Part shown: piece by piece, positions 52,668-64,000 of the stretch
How the letters are laid out: the number at the start of each line of letters is the position of its first letter
Position numbering within the stretch: position 1 is the first letter of the stretch
From: JARRPM01 sp963792815
Lineage (GTDB): Bacteria > Pseudomonadota > Gammaproteobacteria > Pseudomonadales > Halieaceae
DNA: 64,000 nucleotides
Direction of reading: 5' to 3'
Assembly (NCBI GenBank): GCA_963792815.1
Contig: CAWBXR010000003.1
Span: 62,001 to 126,000, forward strand
The notes under the pieces: generated by a model
Databases searched by the model: none
Told to the model about the DNA's origin: nothing
What the model saw: only the letters and a program-made list of their open reading frames with translations
Program-made: the position numbers and the translations under genes

Positions 52668-54502
52668 TGGCAGGCATCTGGCTCATTCCGGCACTGCCCC
52701 TGGCCAGCGCGCTCATGCTGCTGCTCAGCACGGGTAGAATGCCGCGCCATATCGCCGCCGCGCTGGGTGCGGGCTCAGTCGGCCTGGCGGCGATCTGCGT
52801 GGCCTTGCTGGCACGCGACTTCCTGGCCGACGGCGAGGTCCTCCAGGTCACCCTCTGGACCTGGATGGCGGTGGGCGAATTCACCCCCCGTATCGCCTTC
52901 TACGTCGACGGACTGACGGTGGTGATGATGTCGGTGATTACCGGCGTGGGCTTCCTGATTCACCTGTATTCCATCGAGTTCATGTGGGACGACGAATCAA
53001 TCTGCCGCTACTTCGCCTACATGAACCTGTTCGTCGGCGCCATGCTGCTGCTGGTAATGGCGGACAACCTGCTACTGCTGTACCTGGGCTGGGAAGGGGT
53101 GGGTGTGTGCTCCTACCTGCTGGTGGGCTTCTGGTACCGGGATCCCGCCAACGGCAGGGCCGCCCGCAAGGCCTTCATCGTCACCCGGGTGGGGGACACC
53201 GCGATGGCGCTGGGCTTGTTGCTGCTCTTCACCGAGCTGGGCACCCTGGAGATCCAGCCCCTGCTGGCGGCCGCCGACAGCCAGTGGCAGGTGGGCGACA
53301 GCCTGCCCATCCTGGCCACCGCCCTGCTGCTGGGCGGAGCCGTGGGCAAATCGGCCCAGCTGCCCCTGCACACCTGGCTGCCGGACGCCATGGCGGGCCC
53401 CACCCCCGTCAGCGCCCTGATTCACGCGGCCACCATGGTGACCGCCGGGGTCTACCTGATCGCCCGCACCTTCGGCCTGTTCCTGCTGGCGCCGCCCACC
53501 CAGGAAGCGGTGGCCTGGATAGGCCTGTTCACCCTGCTGCTGGCGGCTTTCGCCGCCCTGGCCCAGCATGACATCAAGCGCATCCTGGCCTACTCCACCA
53601 TCAGCCAGATCGGCTACATGTTCCTGGCCCTGGGGGTCGGCGCTTACGCCTCGGGCATCTTCCACCTGGTGACTCACGCCTTTTTCAAGGCCCTGCTGTT
53701 CCTCGCCGCCGGGGCGGTGATTCACTGCCTGCACCACGAGCACAATATTTTCCGCATGGGCGGCTTGCGCACGCGCCTGCCGGTGGTCTTCTGGAGTTTC
53801 CTGATCGGCTCGGCGGCGCTGGCCGCCCTGCCCTTCACCTCCGGCTTCTACAGCAAGGACGCCATTTTGCTGTCCGCCTGGGAGCTGCCGGGCAGCGGGC
53901 CCTGGCTGTGGGGCGGGGGCCTGCTGGGGGCGCTGTTGACCGGTATCTACAGCTTCCGCCTGGTGTTCGTCGTTTTCTTCGGCCCGGCCCACACCGAACC
54001 GGACCGCCAGCCGGGCTGGAAAATGGCGGCGCCGCTACTGCTGCTGTGCGTTATGTCCCTGCTGGGTGGCCTGCTGGTACTGCCGTTGACCGGGGTATTC
54101 CCGCCGCGGGATCACCCCGAGGCCAGTCACGCCATCGAGTACATCAGCATCGCCACCCCGCTGCTGGGACTGCTGTTGGCCTACCTGCTGTTCCTCGGAC
54201 GCCAGCTGTCCGCCGACGCGCTGATCGACTCACCACTGGGCCGCGGCCTGCGGGATTTCTGGCTGGGCGGCTGGCGCGTCGACCAACTGTATGACGCACT
54301 CTGGGTCCGGCCCTATAGCGCCCTCGCCCGCTGGTGGCGCAACGAACCGGTGGACCAGGTCTACAACGGCGTGGTCTCGGCCAGCCAGTGGGCGCATCAC
54401 AGGCTGAACGCCCTGCAGACCGGGCAGCTGCGCTGGTACGCCACGACCATGGTGTTCGGCCTCGTCCTGCTGGTGGCGATCATGTTGAGGAACGCCACAT
54501 GA
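52667..54502 (+). CDS. nuoL: NADH-quinone oxidoreductase subunit L
   Basis: A 611-aa antiporter-like subunit: YLGWEGVGVCSYLLVGFWY, LPLHTWLPDAMAGPTPVSALIHAATMVTAGVYLIAR, LAYSTISQIGYMFLALGVGAY and the long amphipathic helix region near the C-terminus. It is a proton-pumping channel of complex I. Confidence 0.95.
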   Translation: MAGIWLIPALPLASALMLLLSTGRMPRHIAAALGAGSVGLAAICVALLARDFLADGEVLQVTLWTWMAVGEFTPRIAFYVDGLTVVMMSVITGVGFLIHLYSIEFMWDDESICRYFAYMNLFVGAMLLLVMADNLLLLYLGWEGVGVCSYLLVGFWYRDPANGRAARKAFIVTRVGDTAMALGLLLLFTELGTLEIQPLLAAADSQWQVGDSLPILATALLLGGAVGKSAQLPLHTWLPDAMAGPTPVSALIHAATMVTAGVYLIARTFGLFLLAPPTQEAVAWIGLFTLLLAAFAALAQHDIKRILAYSTISQIGYMFLALGVGAYASGIFHLVTHAFFKALLFLAAGAVIHCLHHEHNIFRMGGLRTRLPVVFWSFLIGSAALAALPFTSGFYSKDAILLSAWELPGSGPWLWGGGLLGALLTGIYSFRLVFVVFFGPAHTEPDRQPGWKMAAPLLLLCVMSLLGGLLVLPLTGVFPPRDHPEASHAIEYISIATPLLGLLLAYLLFLGRQLSADALIDSPLGRGLRDFWLGGWRVDQLYDALWVRPYSALARWWRNEPVDQVYNGVVSASQWAHHRLNALQTGQLRWYATTMVFGLVLLVAIMLRNAT

Positions 54503-56031
54503 GTATGCTGGTGCTTATCCTCATTCTGCTGGCCGGCGGCCTGCTGGCCTGGCAATCGGAGCGGATTCATCCGAACCTGCCCCGCTGGGCCGCACTGGGG
54601 GTGGTGGTTGTCTCCCTGGTATTCCTGCTGAGCAGCCTCCCGGCGGCGCAAACCCAGTGGCCGACAGACCCCCTGGGTGGCCACTGGATGATGCACCTCA
54701 AGCTGGTCTGGATACCCCGTTTCGGCATAGCCCTTGAACTGGCGATGGACGGGCTGAGCCTGCTGCTCGTGGTACTGACCCTGCTGCTGGGCCTGGTCGC
54801 AATTGCATCCTCCTGGTCAGAGATCGACTTCAAGCCCGGCCTGTTCCAGGCCAATGTGCTGTGGACCCTGGCCGGAGTCTGCGGCGTGTTCCTGGCTCTG
54901 GATATGTTCCTGTTCTTCCTGTTCTGGGAAGTGATGCTGATTCCAATGTACCTGCTCATCGCAATCTGGGGGCATGAAAACAAGAGCTATGCCGCGATGA
55001 AATTCTTTATCTTCACCCAGGCGTCGGGCCTGCTGATGCTGCTGGCCATCGTGGTACTGGCCTGGCAGGGGCTGGCTGCCAATGGCCAGCTCAGTTTCAG
55101 CTATTTCGATTTACTGGGTCTTACGCTGGAGCCACGGCTCGCCTGGTGGACTATGCTCGGCTTCTTCCTCGCCTTCGCCGTGAAGCTACCCGCTTTCCCG
55201 TTCCACACCTGGCTGCCGGATGCACACACCCAGGCGCCCACCGCCGGCAGTGTGCTGCTGGCGGGCATCCTGCTCAAGACCGGCGCCTACGGCCTGCTGC
55301 GATTCTGTATACCGATGTTCCCCGATGCCTCCATGCAATTCGCACCCATCGCCATGGGGCTGGGGGTGGCCGGCGTGGTCTACGGCGCCGTACTGGCATT
55401 TGCCCAGAGCGATTTCAAGCGGCTGGTGGCGTATTCGAGCGTCAGCCACATGGGTTTCGTGCTGCTGGGCCTGTACGCCTGGAATCAACTGGCGCTGCAG
55501 GGAGCGGTGATGCAAATGGTCGCCCACGGCGTAAGCACGGCCGCGCTGTTCATGCTGGCCGGTGCACTGCAACACCGCCTGCACACCCGGGACATGGGGC
55601 GGATGGGCGGCCTCTGGCACCAGGCCCCGCGCATGGGCGCCTGCGCCATGTTTTTCGCAGTAGCGTCCCTGGGCCTGCCCGGCCTTGGCAATTTTGTCGC
55701 CGAGTTCCTGGTACTGCTCGGCCTGTTCGCGGTACAGCCATGGCTGACCGCCGTGGCAGCGCTGGGCCTGATCACCGCTGCGATTTACTCCCTGTGGATG
55801 ATACAGCAAGCCTTTCAGGGCACCCCGGATGAACAGCTCAAAATGGCGGATTTCGACGCCCGGGAAATGCTTGCCATGGCGGCCATGATGATCGCCCTGC
55901 TGTGGCTGGGCCTGTATCCACAACCGGTTCTGGACCTGGCCCAGCCAGTTATCGACAGCCTGCAGGAACTGGCGCGCGGCGAGCATACGGCGCTCGCGCT
56001 GGTGACCGGTGTGGCGGGGGGCAGCTCGTGA
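54499..56031 (+). CDS. nuoM: NADH-quinone oxidoreductase subunit M
   Basis: A 510-aa antiporter-like subunit: LFFLFWEVMLIPMYLLIAIWG, KLPAFPFHTWLPDAHTQAPTAGSVLLAGILLKTGAYGLLRF, RLVAYSSVSHMGFVLLGL. The ATG overlaps the nuoL stop (ATGA). Key Glu and Lys residues of the proton channel appear present. Confidence 0.95.
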   Translation: MSMLVLILILLAGGLLAWQSERIHPNLPRWAALGVVVVSLVFLLSSLPAAQTQWPTDPLGGHWMMHLKLVWIPRFGIALELAMDGLSLLLVVLTLLLGLVAIASSWSEIDFKPGLFQANVLWTLAGVCGVFLALDMFLFFLFWEVMLIPMYLLIAIWGHENKSYAAMKFFIFTQASGLLMLLAIVVLAWQGLAANGQLSFSYFDLLGLTLEPRLAWWTMLGFFLAFAVKLPAFPFHTWLPDAHTQAPTAGSVLLAGILLKTGAYGLLRFCIPMFPDASMQFAPIAMGLGVAGVVYGAVLAFAQSDFKRLVAYSSVSHMGFVLLGLYAWNQLALQGAVMQMVAHGVSTAALFMLAGALQHRLHTRDMGRMGGLWHQAPRMGACAMFFAVASLGLPGLGNFVAEFLVLLGLFAVQPWLTAVAALGLITAAIYSLWMIQQAFQGTPDEQLKMADFDAREMLAMAAMMIALLWLGLYPQPVLDLAQPVIDSLQELARGEHTALALVTGVAGGSS

Positions 56032-57473
56032 GCGCCATCGATTTCCAGGCATTGCTGCCACTGCTGGTACTGGCTGCCGGCGCCACCCTGCTGATGCTGC
56101 AGATTGCCTGGTTGCGCAGCCCGGGACTTACCGGGGCGCTGGCTGCGCTGATCCTGGTGATCGCCGGCCTGTCCTGCCGTTTCGCCGCCGAAACTGCCCC
56201 ACTGCAGGTAACGCCCCTGCTGCTGGCTGACCGCTACGCCCTGCTGTTCTGTACCCTGTTTTGCCTGGCGGGTGCGGTTACCGCGCTGCTGTCCCGGGAC
56301 TATGTCAGCCGGGGGGAGCAGCCCGAGGAGTTCTTCCTGCTGCTGGTGCTGGCAACCATGGGCGCCTGCGTGCTTGCCTATGCGGTCCATGTCGCCTCCC
56401 TGCTGCTCGGGCTGGAGCTGCTATCGGTTTCCCTGTACACCCTGATTGCCTACCCCAACAAATCCATTCTGCCACTGGAAGCCGCAATCAAATACCTGGT
56501 GCTGTCCGGGGCGGCCTCGGCCACTGCGCTGTTTGGCTTCGCCCTGCTCTACGCGGCCACCGGCGCCCTGGGGTTCAGCGCCATCGGCCAGGGACTGGGA
56601 GAGACCAGCACGGGACAAAGTGTACTGCTGCCGGCCGCGGTAATGATTTTCGCCGGCCTCGCTTTCAAGCTGTCGGTGGTGCCCTTCCACCTGTGGACAG
56701 CGGATGTCTACGACGGCGCCCCTGCACCGGTGACCGGCTTCCTGGCATCCGTGGCAAAGGGCGCGGTGTTCGTGGTGCTGTTGCGCCTGTTCCTGGATGC
56801 CGATTTGTTCCGCTATTACAGGCTGGTGGAAGTGACCGGGCTGCTGGCAATTTTCAGTATGCTCGCGGGCAACCTGCTGGCCCTGCTGCAGTCCAACGTC
56901 AAACGCATGCTGGCCTACTCCTCCATTGCCCATGTCGGCTACCTGCTGATAGTGTTGATGGTGTGTACCACCGCCGCCAACCAGGCGCTGGCAGTGGAGG
57001 CGGCCATCTATTACCTGGTTGCCTACACCGCTACCACGATTGCAGCCTTCGGCCTGTTGACCCTGATCAGCTGCGATACTTCAGGCCGTGAGAATATACA
57101 GTTGCAACAGGTCAGCGGCCTGTTCTGGCGCCAGCCAGTGCTGGCATGCCTCATGCTGGTGGCACTGCTGTCCCTGGCGGGCATTCCACTCACCGCCGGT
57201 TTCATCGCCAAGTTCTACCTGGTCAACGCCGCGGTCAGCGGCCACCACTGGGTGCTGCTGTTCGCCCTGGTTTTGGGCAGTAGTATCGGTATTTACTATT
57301 ACCTGCGAGTAATCTACTACATGGCCAGACGCCCCGAGGAACACGGGGCGGAGTACGAAACGACGGGCGAATGGCGCGGGCGTATCCTGTCCGGGTTGCT
57401 GATAGCCAGCATCCTGTTACTGGGAGTTGCGCCGGAATCACTGATGCAATATTTAAGGGCTATACTTCACTGA
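56028..57473 (+). CDS. nuoN: NADH-quinone oxidoreductase subunit N
   Basis: A 481-aa antiporter-like subunit, last gene of the operon: LLLGLELLSVSLYTLIAY, FKLSVVPFHLWTADVYDGAPAPVTGFLASVAKGAVFVVLLRL, RMLAYSSIAHVGYLLIVL and LAGIPLTAGFIAKFYL. It starts with GTG 56028, overlapping the nuoM stop. Confidence 0.94.
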   Translation: MSAIDFQALLPLLVLAAGATLLMLQIAWLRSPGLTGALAALILVIAGLSCRFAAETAPLQVTPLLLADRYALLFCTLFCLAGAVTALLSRDYVSRGEQPEEFFLLLVLATMGACVLAYAVHVASLLLGLELLSVSLYTLIAYPNKSILPLEAAIKYLVLSGAASATALFGFALLYAATGALGFSAIGQGLGETSTGQSVLLPAAVMIFAGLAFKLSVVPFHLWTADVYDGAPAPVTGFLASVAKGAVFVVLLRLFLDADLFRYYRLVEVTGLLAIFSMLAGNLLALLQSNVKRMLAYSSIAHVGYLLIVLMVCTTAANQALAVEAAIYYLVAYTATTIAAFGLLTLISCDTSGRENIQLQQVSGLFWRQPVLACLMLVALLSLAGIPLTAGFIAKFYLVNAAVSGHHWVLLFALVLGSSIGIYYYLRVIYYMARRPEEHGAEYETTGEWRGRILSGLLIASILLLGVAPESLMQYLRAILH

Positions 57474-57505
57474 GAAAACGCAAATCCTACGGGTAGGAGT
57501 AATTT

Positions 57506-57904
57506 ATGCTGCAATCGGTCAACCTCCGGGACTACATGTTACCCAACCCGGTTAAAGTAAAACCTGATGACAGCGTCCTGGACGCAATGCAGGTTATCAT
57601 CGATAACAAAATTTCCGGGGTTTGCGTGGTCGATCTCGATGGCAACCTGGTGGGCATACTGTCTGAGCTTGACTGCCTGCGGGCTGCCCTGGGCGCCACC
57701 TATAACAATACCGGTGTGGGGCTGGTGCAGGACCATATGACCGGGGACAACCTGCTGGTAGCCCACCCCGAGGAAAATATTCTCGACGTGGCGCAGGATA
57801 TGCTGGTGAAGAAGCATCGCCGCCGCCCGGTGGTGGAAAACGGCAGGCTGATCGGCCAGATCACCTGTCGCCAGCTGCTTTCCGCGGTGAAGAAATTCAG
57901 GTAG
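57506..57904 (+). CDS. CBS-domain protein, 132 aa
   Basis: Two CBS motifs in tandem: LRDYMLPNPVKVKPDDSVLDAMQVIIDNKISGVCVVD with NLVGILSELDCLRA, and VQDHMTGDNLLVAHPEENILDVAQDMLVKKHRRRPVVENGRLIGQITCRQLL. Stand-alone CBS pairs bind adenine nucleotides and act as energy sensors. ATG 57506 follows TAGGAG. It is 32 bp after nuoN and may be read with the nuo operon; a link to complex I is inference. Confidence 0.88.
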   Translation: MLQSVNLRDYMLPNPVKVKPDDSVLDAMQVIIDNKISGVCVVDLDGNLVGILSELDCLRAALGATYNNTGVGLVQDHMTGDNLLVAHPEENILDVAQDMLVKKHRRRPVVENGRLIGQITCRQLLSAVKKFR

Positions 57905-57912
57905 CCACAAAC

Positions 57913-57950
57913 GACACCGTGGCGCGGGACCATCGCCCGGCCTCGGTGTC
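57913..57950. terminator. Hairpin after the CBS gene
   Basis: GACACCG (57913-57919) pairs with CGGTGTC (57944-57950) and encloses a partly complementary GC-rich arm (CGGG/CCCG). AAAAC follows rather than a T-run, so it is a weak terminator candidate, but it is well placed at the end of the nuo-CBS transcription unit, between the CBS gene and tex. Confidence 0.4.
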
Positions 57951-58077
57951 AAAACCCGCTCCTAGACACAAAATTCGGCGGATTTCCAGATCGTAATGTC
58001 TCTCGCGCTGGCGCATACTCCGGCCACCACGCAGTAATCAGCTGTATTCACCCCTGGCCACAAGATCTGTATAAAAC

Positions 58078-60392
<2,315 letters not shown>

Positions 60393-60396
<4 letters not shown>

Positions 60397-61748
60397 GTCG
60401 GCAGCTGAGCCTGTGGCTGGGCGATAACGCCCCGACCAGCGTCCCAGCCCCGGACCAGGGACTCGAACTCTTCCCGGGGCAGTGGCCTGCTGATGTAATA
60501 CCCCTGGGCAAAGTCGCAACCCAGCTGCCGCAGCATGTCCAGGCTCTCCCGGTCTTCAACCCCTTCCGCCACGACCTTCAGGCCGAACTGGTGGGCGATG
60601 TGGATGATGATCTTCACCAACTCCAGGTCCTGGGTATCTACCAGCATTGAATCGACAAAGGACTTGTCGATCTTCAATTCCTGGGCGGGGATGTGCTTGA
60701 AATAGGAAAGGGAAGAGTGCCCCGTGCCAAAATCATCAATGGAAATGGTAATCCCCATTTCCTTCAGCTTGAGAAGGTTGTCGAAGCCCGACTGCTTGTC
60801 TTCAATGATAGCCCGCTCGGTCAGCTCCACGGTGACACGGGTGGGGCTTACCCCCCAGATCGCCATCGCATCGCGCAGCAGGGCGGGCAGGTCCGGGTCA
60901 CCGGCGAGATTGGCGGGTACATTGACCGCCAGGCCCATGTCCAGTTCGCCAGTCCAGCCGCGCAGCTGCCGCATGGCCTCATGCACCACCCATTTGGTGA
61001 GCTCGTAGGAGCGACCTGCGGATTCGGCCCACTCAACAATCATTTCCGGCGAGACGACCTCCCCCTCCGGCGACTGCCAGCGCAACAACGCTTCCGCGCG
61101 ACAAAGGCGTCCGGTGGCAAGTTCGACCTTGGGCTGGTAGTGCAATTCAAATGCATTATCGAGCAATGCCTCGGCCAGTTGCTGTTCCAACCGTATTTGC
61201 ACCGGCGCGTTGGCGTCCTCGGCCAGCACATCTTCGATCCGCTGCACCCCACCGAGCCTGACCTGAGACAGGGAAGCCTCGACCTGGGCCAACATGGCCA
61301 TGGACTCCCGCTCACCCCTGCGGTTGATCGCTATGCCTATATTGACCTCGACAGCTGGAAGGTCGAAAGCGCCGCCCAATTCAGTTTCCAGTGACCGGTG
61401 AACGCGGTTCATGGCCAGGGCTATATACGCGGGGTTACCGAGATCGGGCAGGACGAATGAAAACCGGTGACTGCCCACCCGGTGTACCGCATCGGGCAGT
61501 TTGCTGAGTTGGAGCAGTTGCGAATACGCCGCCTGCAGCACTTCGTCGCCGGCGTCATACCCATGGTAGTGATTGATCCTGGCAAGGTTTGTCAGGTCGA
61601 TCAGCATCAGGCCCAGGTGGGTCTGGTCAGCGCGGGACTCGGCCACAGCCTGCCCCAGTCTCCAGATGAACTGGTCCCGTTCGACGCCGGGCAGTTGCTT
61701 CAAGAGGAAGCGTCTTTCAGAGTCTGATCGCAGCCATGTCGATACCAT
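60393..61748 (-). CDS. EAL-domain c-di-GMP phosphodiesterase with degenerate GGDEF domain
   Basis: A 451-aa protein (from ATG 61748). The N-terminal GGDEF-like domain (about 20-180) has GSHRF (92-96) in place of GG[DE]EF, so it cannot make c-di-GMP. The EAL domain has intact key elements: EALLRW (Glu219), ELTERAIIE, IDDFGTGHSSLSYF, IDKSFV and VAEGVED. It should hydrolyse c-di-GMP. There is no transmembrane segment. Its start overlaps the end of the HD-GYP gene by 32 bp, so both are in one unit. Confidence 0.88.
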
Positions 61749-62946
61749 AGGCCTCGGGTTCAAGGCTGTTGGTTATCTCGAGCGGGCTGCCATCTGCGGT
61801 CGTTTTCTCGCTCAGGAGATCTATCATTTTCACCTCCAGGCAAGGCTCCTTATTGGCGTCCAGTAACACCATCACCTTGGGACGCAAACGCCGGGTGCGG
61901 TATTCGGCCACGACTACCGCGACCTCCCCGGAGGACAATTCAACCAGGGTTCCCGCCGGGTATATACCGACGGCCTGAATAAACTCCTCGACCAGTTCGG
62001 CCTGGAATTCAAGGTCGCGCCACTCGTACATTTTTTTGATGGCGGCCGAGGGCGGAAGCGCCCTGCAGTAGCTGCGGTGGCTGGTTATGGCGTCGTAGCA
62101 ATCCACGATGGCAGCGATTCGGGCGAACACCGGAATGGCGTCCCCACCGAGCCCAACAGGGTACCCGGAGCCGTCGTGGCGCTCATGATGATGCGCCACC
62201 ATGTCCAGTACATCCTTGTTCATCAGGCCGCTGTCCTTGATCATGTCTACCCCGAGGGTGACATGACTGCGCAGTTCGCCGAACTCGGCGTCTGTCAGGG
62301 AGCGCGTGGTGCCGAGTAATTCCGGGTTGAGTCGCAGCTTGCCGATATCGAACAGCAGGCCGCCCACAGCCAGGGAGCGCAGATCGGGTCTGGGCAGACC
62401 GAGCTGCCTGCCCAGGGCTACAGCCCAGATAGAAGCCCCAACCGAGTGCTGGTAAGTATAGGTATCCTGTTGCTTCAACCTGGCCAGCCAGATACAGGCA
62501 TCCGGGTTGCGGGAAATACTGTCTATCATCGGATCGACAGACTGCTTGACCTTGACCACGTCCAGCACGCCGCCCCGGGTCGCTTGCTCAAAAATGGAAT
62601 CGACGGTCTGGGTGAGGGTCTCTACAGCCGCCTTGGCCCGGGGGAATTCTTCCGCCCAGGTGGTACTGTCCGCATATAGCTTCAGTTTGCGCCCCTGAAA
62701 AATCTGCTCTTTTGTCTTGCGGGGTCGACGGGTAGGCTTGTGCTTGATTTTGCCGTCACTGATCACACTCTTGGTGCTGTCGACATAGACATACTGGCAA
62801 TATTTCTGGATCCGCACGACATCTTCAGGCGTTTCTATGCGAAAACCCTGCACCGGAAACGGCACCTCCAGCCAGGGTCTATCGAGGCCTGACACGTACA
62901 TGCCCGGCTTCAGTTCGGAGCTATTGATTTGAATAATTTCCAACAT
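61717..62946 (-). CDS. HD-GYP-domain protein with DUF3391, atypical HD motif (paralogue)
   Basis: A 409-aa protein very like that at 38868-40100: the same DUF3391-like start (ELKPGMYVSGLDRPWLEVPF), YTYQHSVGASIWAVALGRQLGLPR, HHERHDGSGYP and AAIVDCYDAITSHRSY. The HD pair is LFDIGK (Phe199-Asp200), again lacking the His. The gene lies upstream of and overlaps the EAL gene, linking two c-di-GMP-related proteins. Confidence 0.88.
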   Translation of the reverse strand: MLEIIQINSSELKPGMYVSGLDRPWLEVPFPVQGFRIETPEDVVRIQKYCQYVYVDSTKSVISDGKIKHKPTRRPRKTKEQIFQGRKLKLYADSTTWAEEFPRAKAAVETLTQTVDSIFEQATRGGVLDVVKVKQSVDPMIDSISRNPDACIWLARLKQQDTYTYQHSVGASIWAVALGRQLGLPRPDLRSLAVGGLLFDIGKLRLNPELLGTTRSLTDAEFGELRSHVTLGVDMIKDSGLMNKDVLDMVAHHHERHDGSGYPVGLGGDAIPVFARIAAIVDCYDAITSHRSYCRALPPSAAIKKMYEWRDLEFQAELVEEFIQAVGIYPAGTLVELSSGEVAVVVAEYRTRRLRPKVMVLLDANKEPCLEVKMIDLLSEKTTADGSPLEITNSLEPEAYGIDMAAIRL

Positions 62947-63160
62947 TCCGCAGCACTGTCACAGCAATAAAAACACGGGACCAGAATAGCCCCAATTGCT
63001 TGCGCAGTGCCACCCGAAAAGCCCGAAAAGCCAAGTGGTTAACAGTTAACTCGACTTTTTTACCGCGATATTACCCATTCCGCCGGCAGGGACGGCCCTT
63101 TGACGTCGCTGCAGACTGACACGCGAACTGAATGACAAACCTGGGTCAATGGGAGCACCA

Positions 63161-64000
63161 TTACTGCCAGCCGTAATCGGCGGCGTCCAGCCGCACAGCG
63201 GCGGACTCACCGCCCGTCACCCGGGCATAAACCCAGGGTTTCAAGTCCACTAACAGATTTTCGCTGGCAAACAGAAGTGGCATGGTGAGCAGGATCGAAT
63301 CTCCCGCCGCATTGACCCGCAACAGGTGCTCCGGCCGACCGGGCGTCGCACTCACCGCCAGACCATCCCAGTCTATTTCAACCCCGTGCCGGGTCTGCCA
63401 GGTCAACTCGCTCGCAAGCGCTGTCGCTTCAACCGCGAGCTGCTCGCAGAGGCCGCGCAAAGAGGGGAGGTTTTCGGCACTGCGGAAATACACTTCAATT
63501 CCCTCATTGCTGCAGATCGGGCCCCGGTCGGTAAAGGTCCAAAGCGGATTTGCCCGGGCCTGACTGAGGGGAATGGGAGCCGGCGTGGCGTCTGTAACGG
63601 TTATTCGCTCGCATTCGTGACCACTGCAGAAATCCATCAATACCCGCTGCTCATAGGCCCCCTGCTGATCCGGTCGTGGGTGGCCCAGCATAACCACGCG
63701 GTCCGCGACGGTTATGGTGACATCGGTGTGCTGGGCCGAGCGCAGCACTACCGGATAACCCTGTTCCACATCGTCCATCAGCAGCAGCAGCTGGCTGGCG
63801 TACTGGTCCACCGCCACCGACCAGCTCCACAGCCTGGCCCGCCCACTGTCGCCCTGCCCCGCGGCCTGGGTCCGGGCCAGGTCCGCCTCAGCCATGTACA
63901 CCGCAGCCAGCTCCCCCAGGGCTGCCAGAGCGAAGTCGGCCTGCTCGTCCGGGGGCGCGGCCTGGAGGTAGTTCACCGTGCGCTGAAATCGGGAGGATGC
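63161..64000 (-). CDS. Unrecognised protein, partial at the window edge
   Basis: The minus-strand frame is open from the stop at 63161 to the end of the window; codons upstream of the GTG at 63976 remain in frame (SRFQRT), so the start is probably outside. The visible about 280 residues are mostly helical in the first 50 (ALGELAAVYMAEADLARTQAAG) and then beta-rich; Cys residues (DFCSGHECERI, CSNEG) could form disulfides. No signal or known domain is seen. The 214-bp gap to the HD-GYP start (62947-63160) has a GTTAAC repeat (63038-63050) but no gene. Confidence 0.6.
   Translation of the reverse strand, partial: ASSRFQRTVNYLQAAPPDEQADFALAALGELAAVYMAEADLARTQAAGQGDSGRARLWSWSVAVDQYASQLLLLMDDVEQGYPVVLRSAQHTDVTITVADRVVMLGHPRPDQQGAYEQRVLMDFCSGHECERITVTDATPAPIPLSQARANPLWTFTDRGPICSNEGIEVYFRSAENLPSLRGLCEQLAVEATALASELTWQTRHGVEIDWDGLAVSATPGRPEHLLRVNAAGDSILLTMPLLFASENLLVDLKPWVYARVTGGESAAVRLDAADYGWQ

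Noticed and set aside
63030..63060. GTTAAC repeat followed by a T-run as an intrinsic terminator
   Set aside because: The T-run is on the plus strand, where no upstream gene is read toward it; both neighbouring genes are on the minus strand.

Overview
The window is a GC-rich stretch of a Gram-negative chromosome, most probably a marine gammaproteobacterium of the Halieaceae/OM60-NOR5 type. That placement is inference: it rests on a 13-gene nuo operon with fused nuoCD, a CysH with ECGLH but no extra cysteine pairs, a PA2778/PA2779-type pair, two HD-GYP proteins with a DUF3391-like N-terminus, and many lipoproteins. No rRNA, tRNA, CRISPR, prophage or complete insertion sequence was seen.

Layout. 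0-15 kb is a mosaic of single genes: SYLF protein, PPOX protein, transglutaminase/TPR lipoprotein, cysH, a heavily broken SulP transporter, nitronate monooxygenase, an orphan ParA, FKBP, DUF924, NUDIX, cinA, pdxH, ggt and a thioesterase. A 184-bp palindromic MITE-like element (1032-1215) sits exactly on the stop codons of two convergent genes.

15.2-29.7 kb is one tightly coupled plus-strand operon for an envelope system I do not recognise as described. It encodes a TPR/TonB_C protein, several lipoproteins, a membrane-anchored TPR protein, a PEGA/SUMF1-like protein, a MotA/TolQ/ExbB channel protein, an actin/Hsp70-like protein with an FHA-like tail, two paralogous proteins joining an ExbD/TolR-like transmembrane helix to a coiled coil and a von Willebrand A domain, and an M48 protease. 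The predicted theme is a proton-motive-force-driven complex whose periplasmic arm ends in VWA domains.

29.7-42 kb holds an amidohydrolase, DUF2288 and metallo-beta-lactamase-fold genes, a dicarboxylate/amino-acid symporter, a Kazal-type lipoprotein, the C39-like PA2778/PA2779 pair, a CPA1-like antiporter, a HAD phosphatase, an HD-GYP protein, an M20 peptidase and sixA. A gene-free region (42.07-42.90 kb) with two inverted copies of a second hairpin family precedes nuoABCDEFGHIJKLMN (42.9-57.5 kb), respiratory complex I. The window ends with a CBS protein, tex, an EAL/degenerate-GGDEF protein overlapping a second HD-GYP gene, and an unrecognised partial gene.

Caution: about eight genes between 3.4 and 42 kb are broken by frameshifts, nearly all in the +1 direction, while the last 21 kb has none. 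They may be base-insertion errors in the sequence or true decay; I describe the reconstructed products and flag each break.
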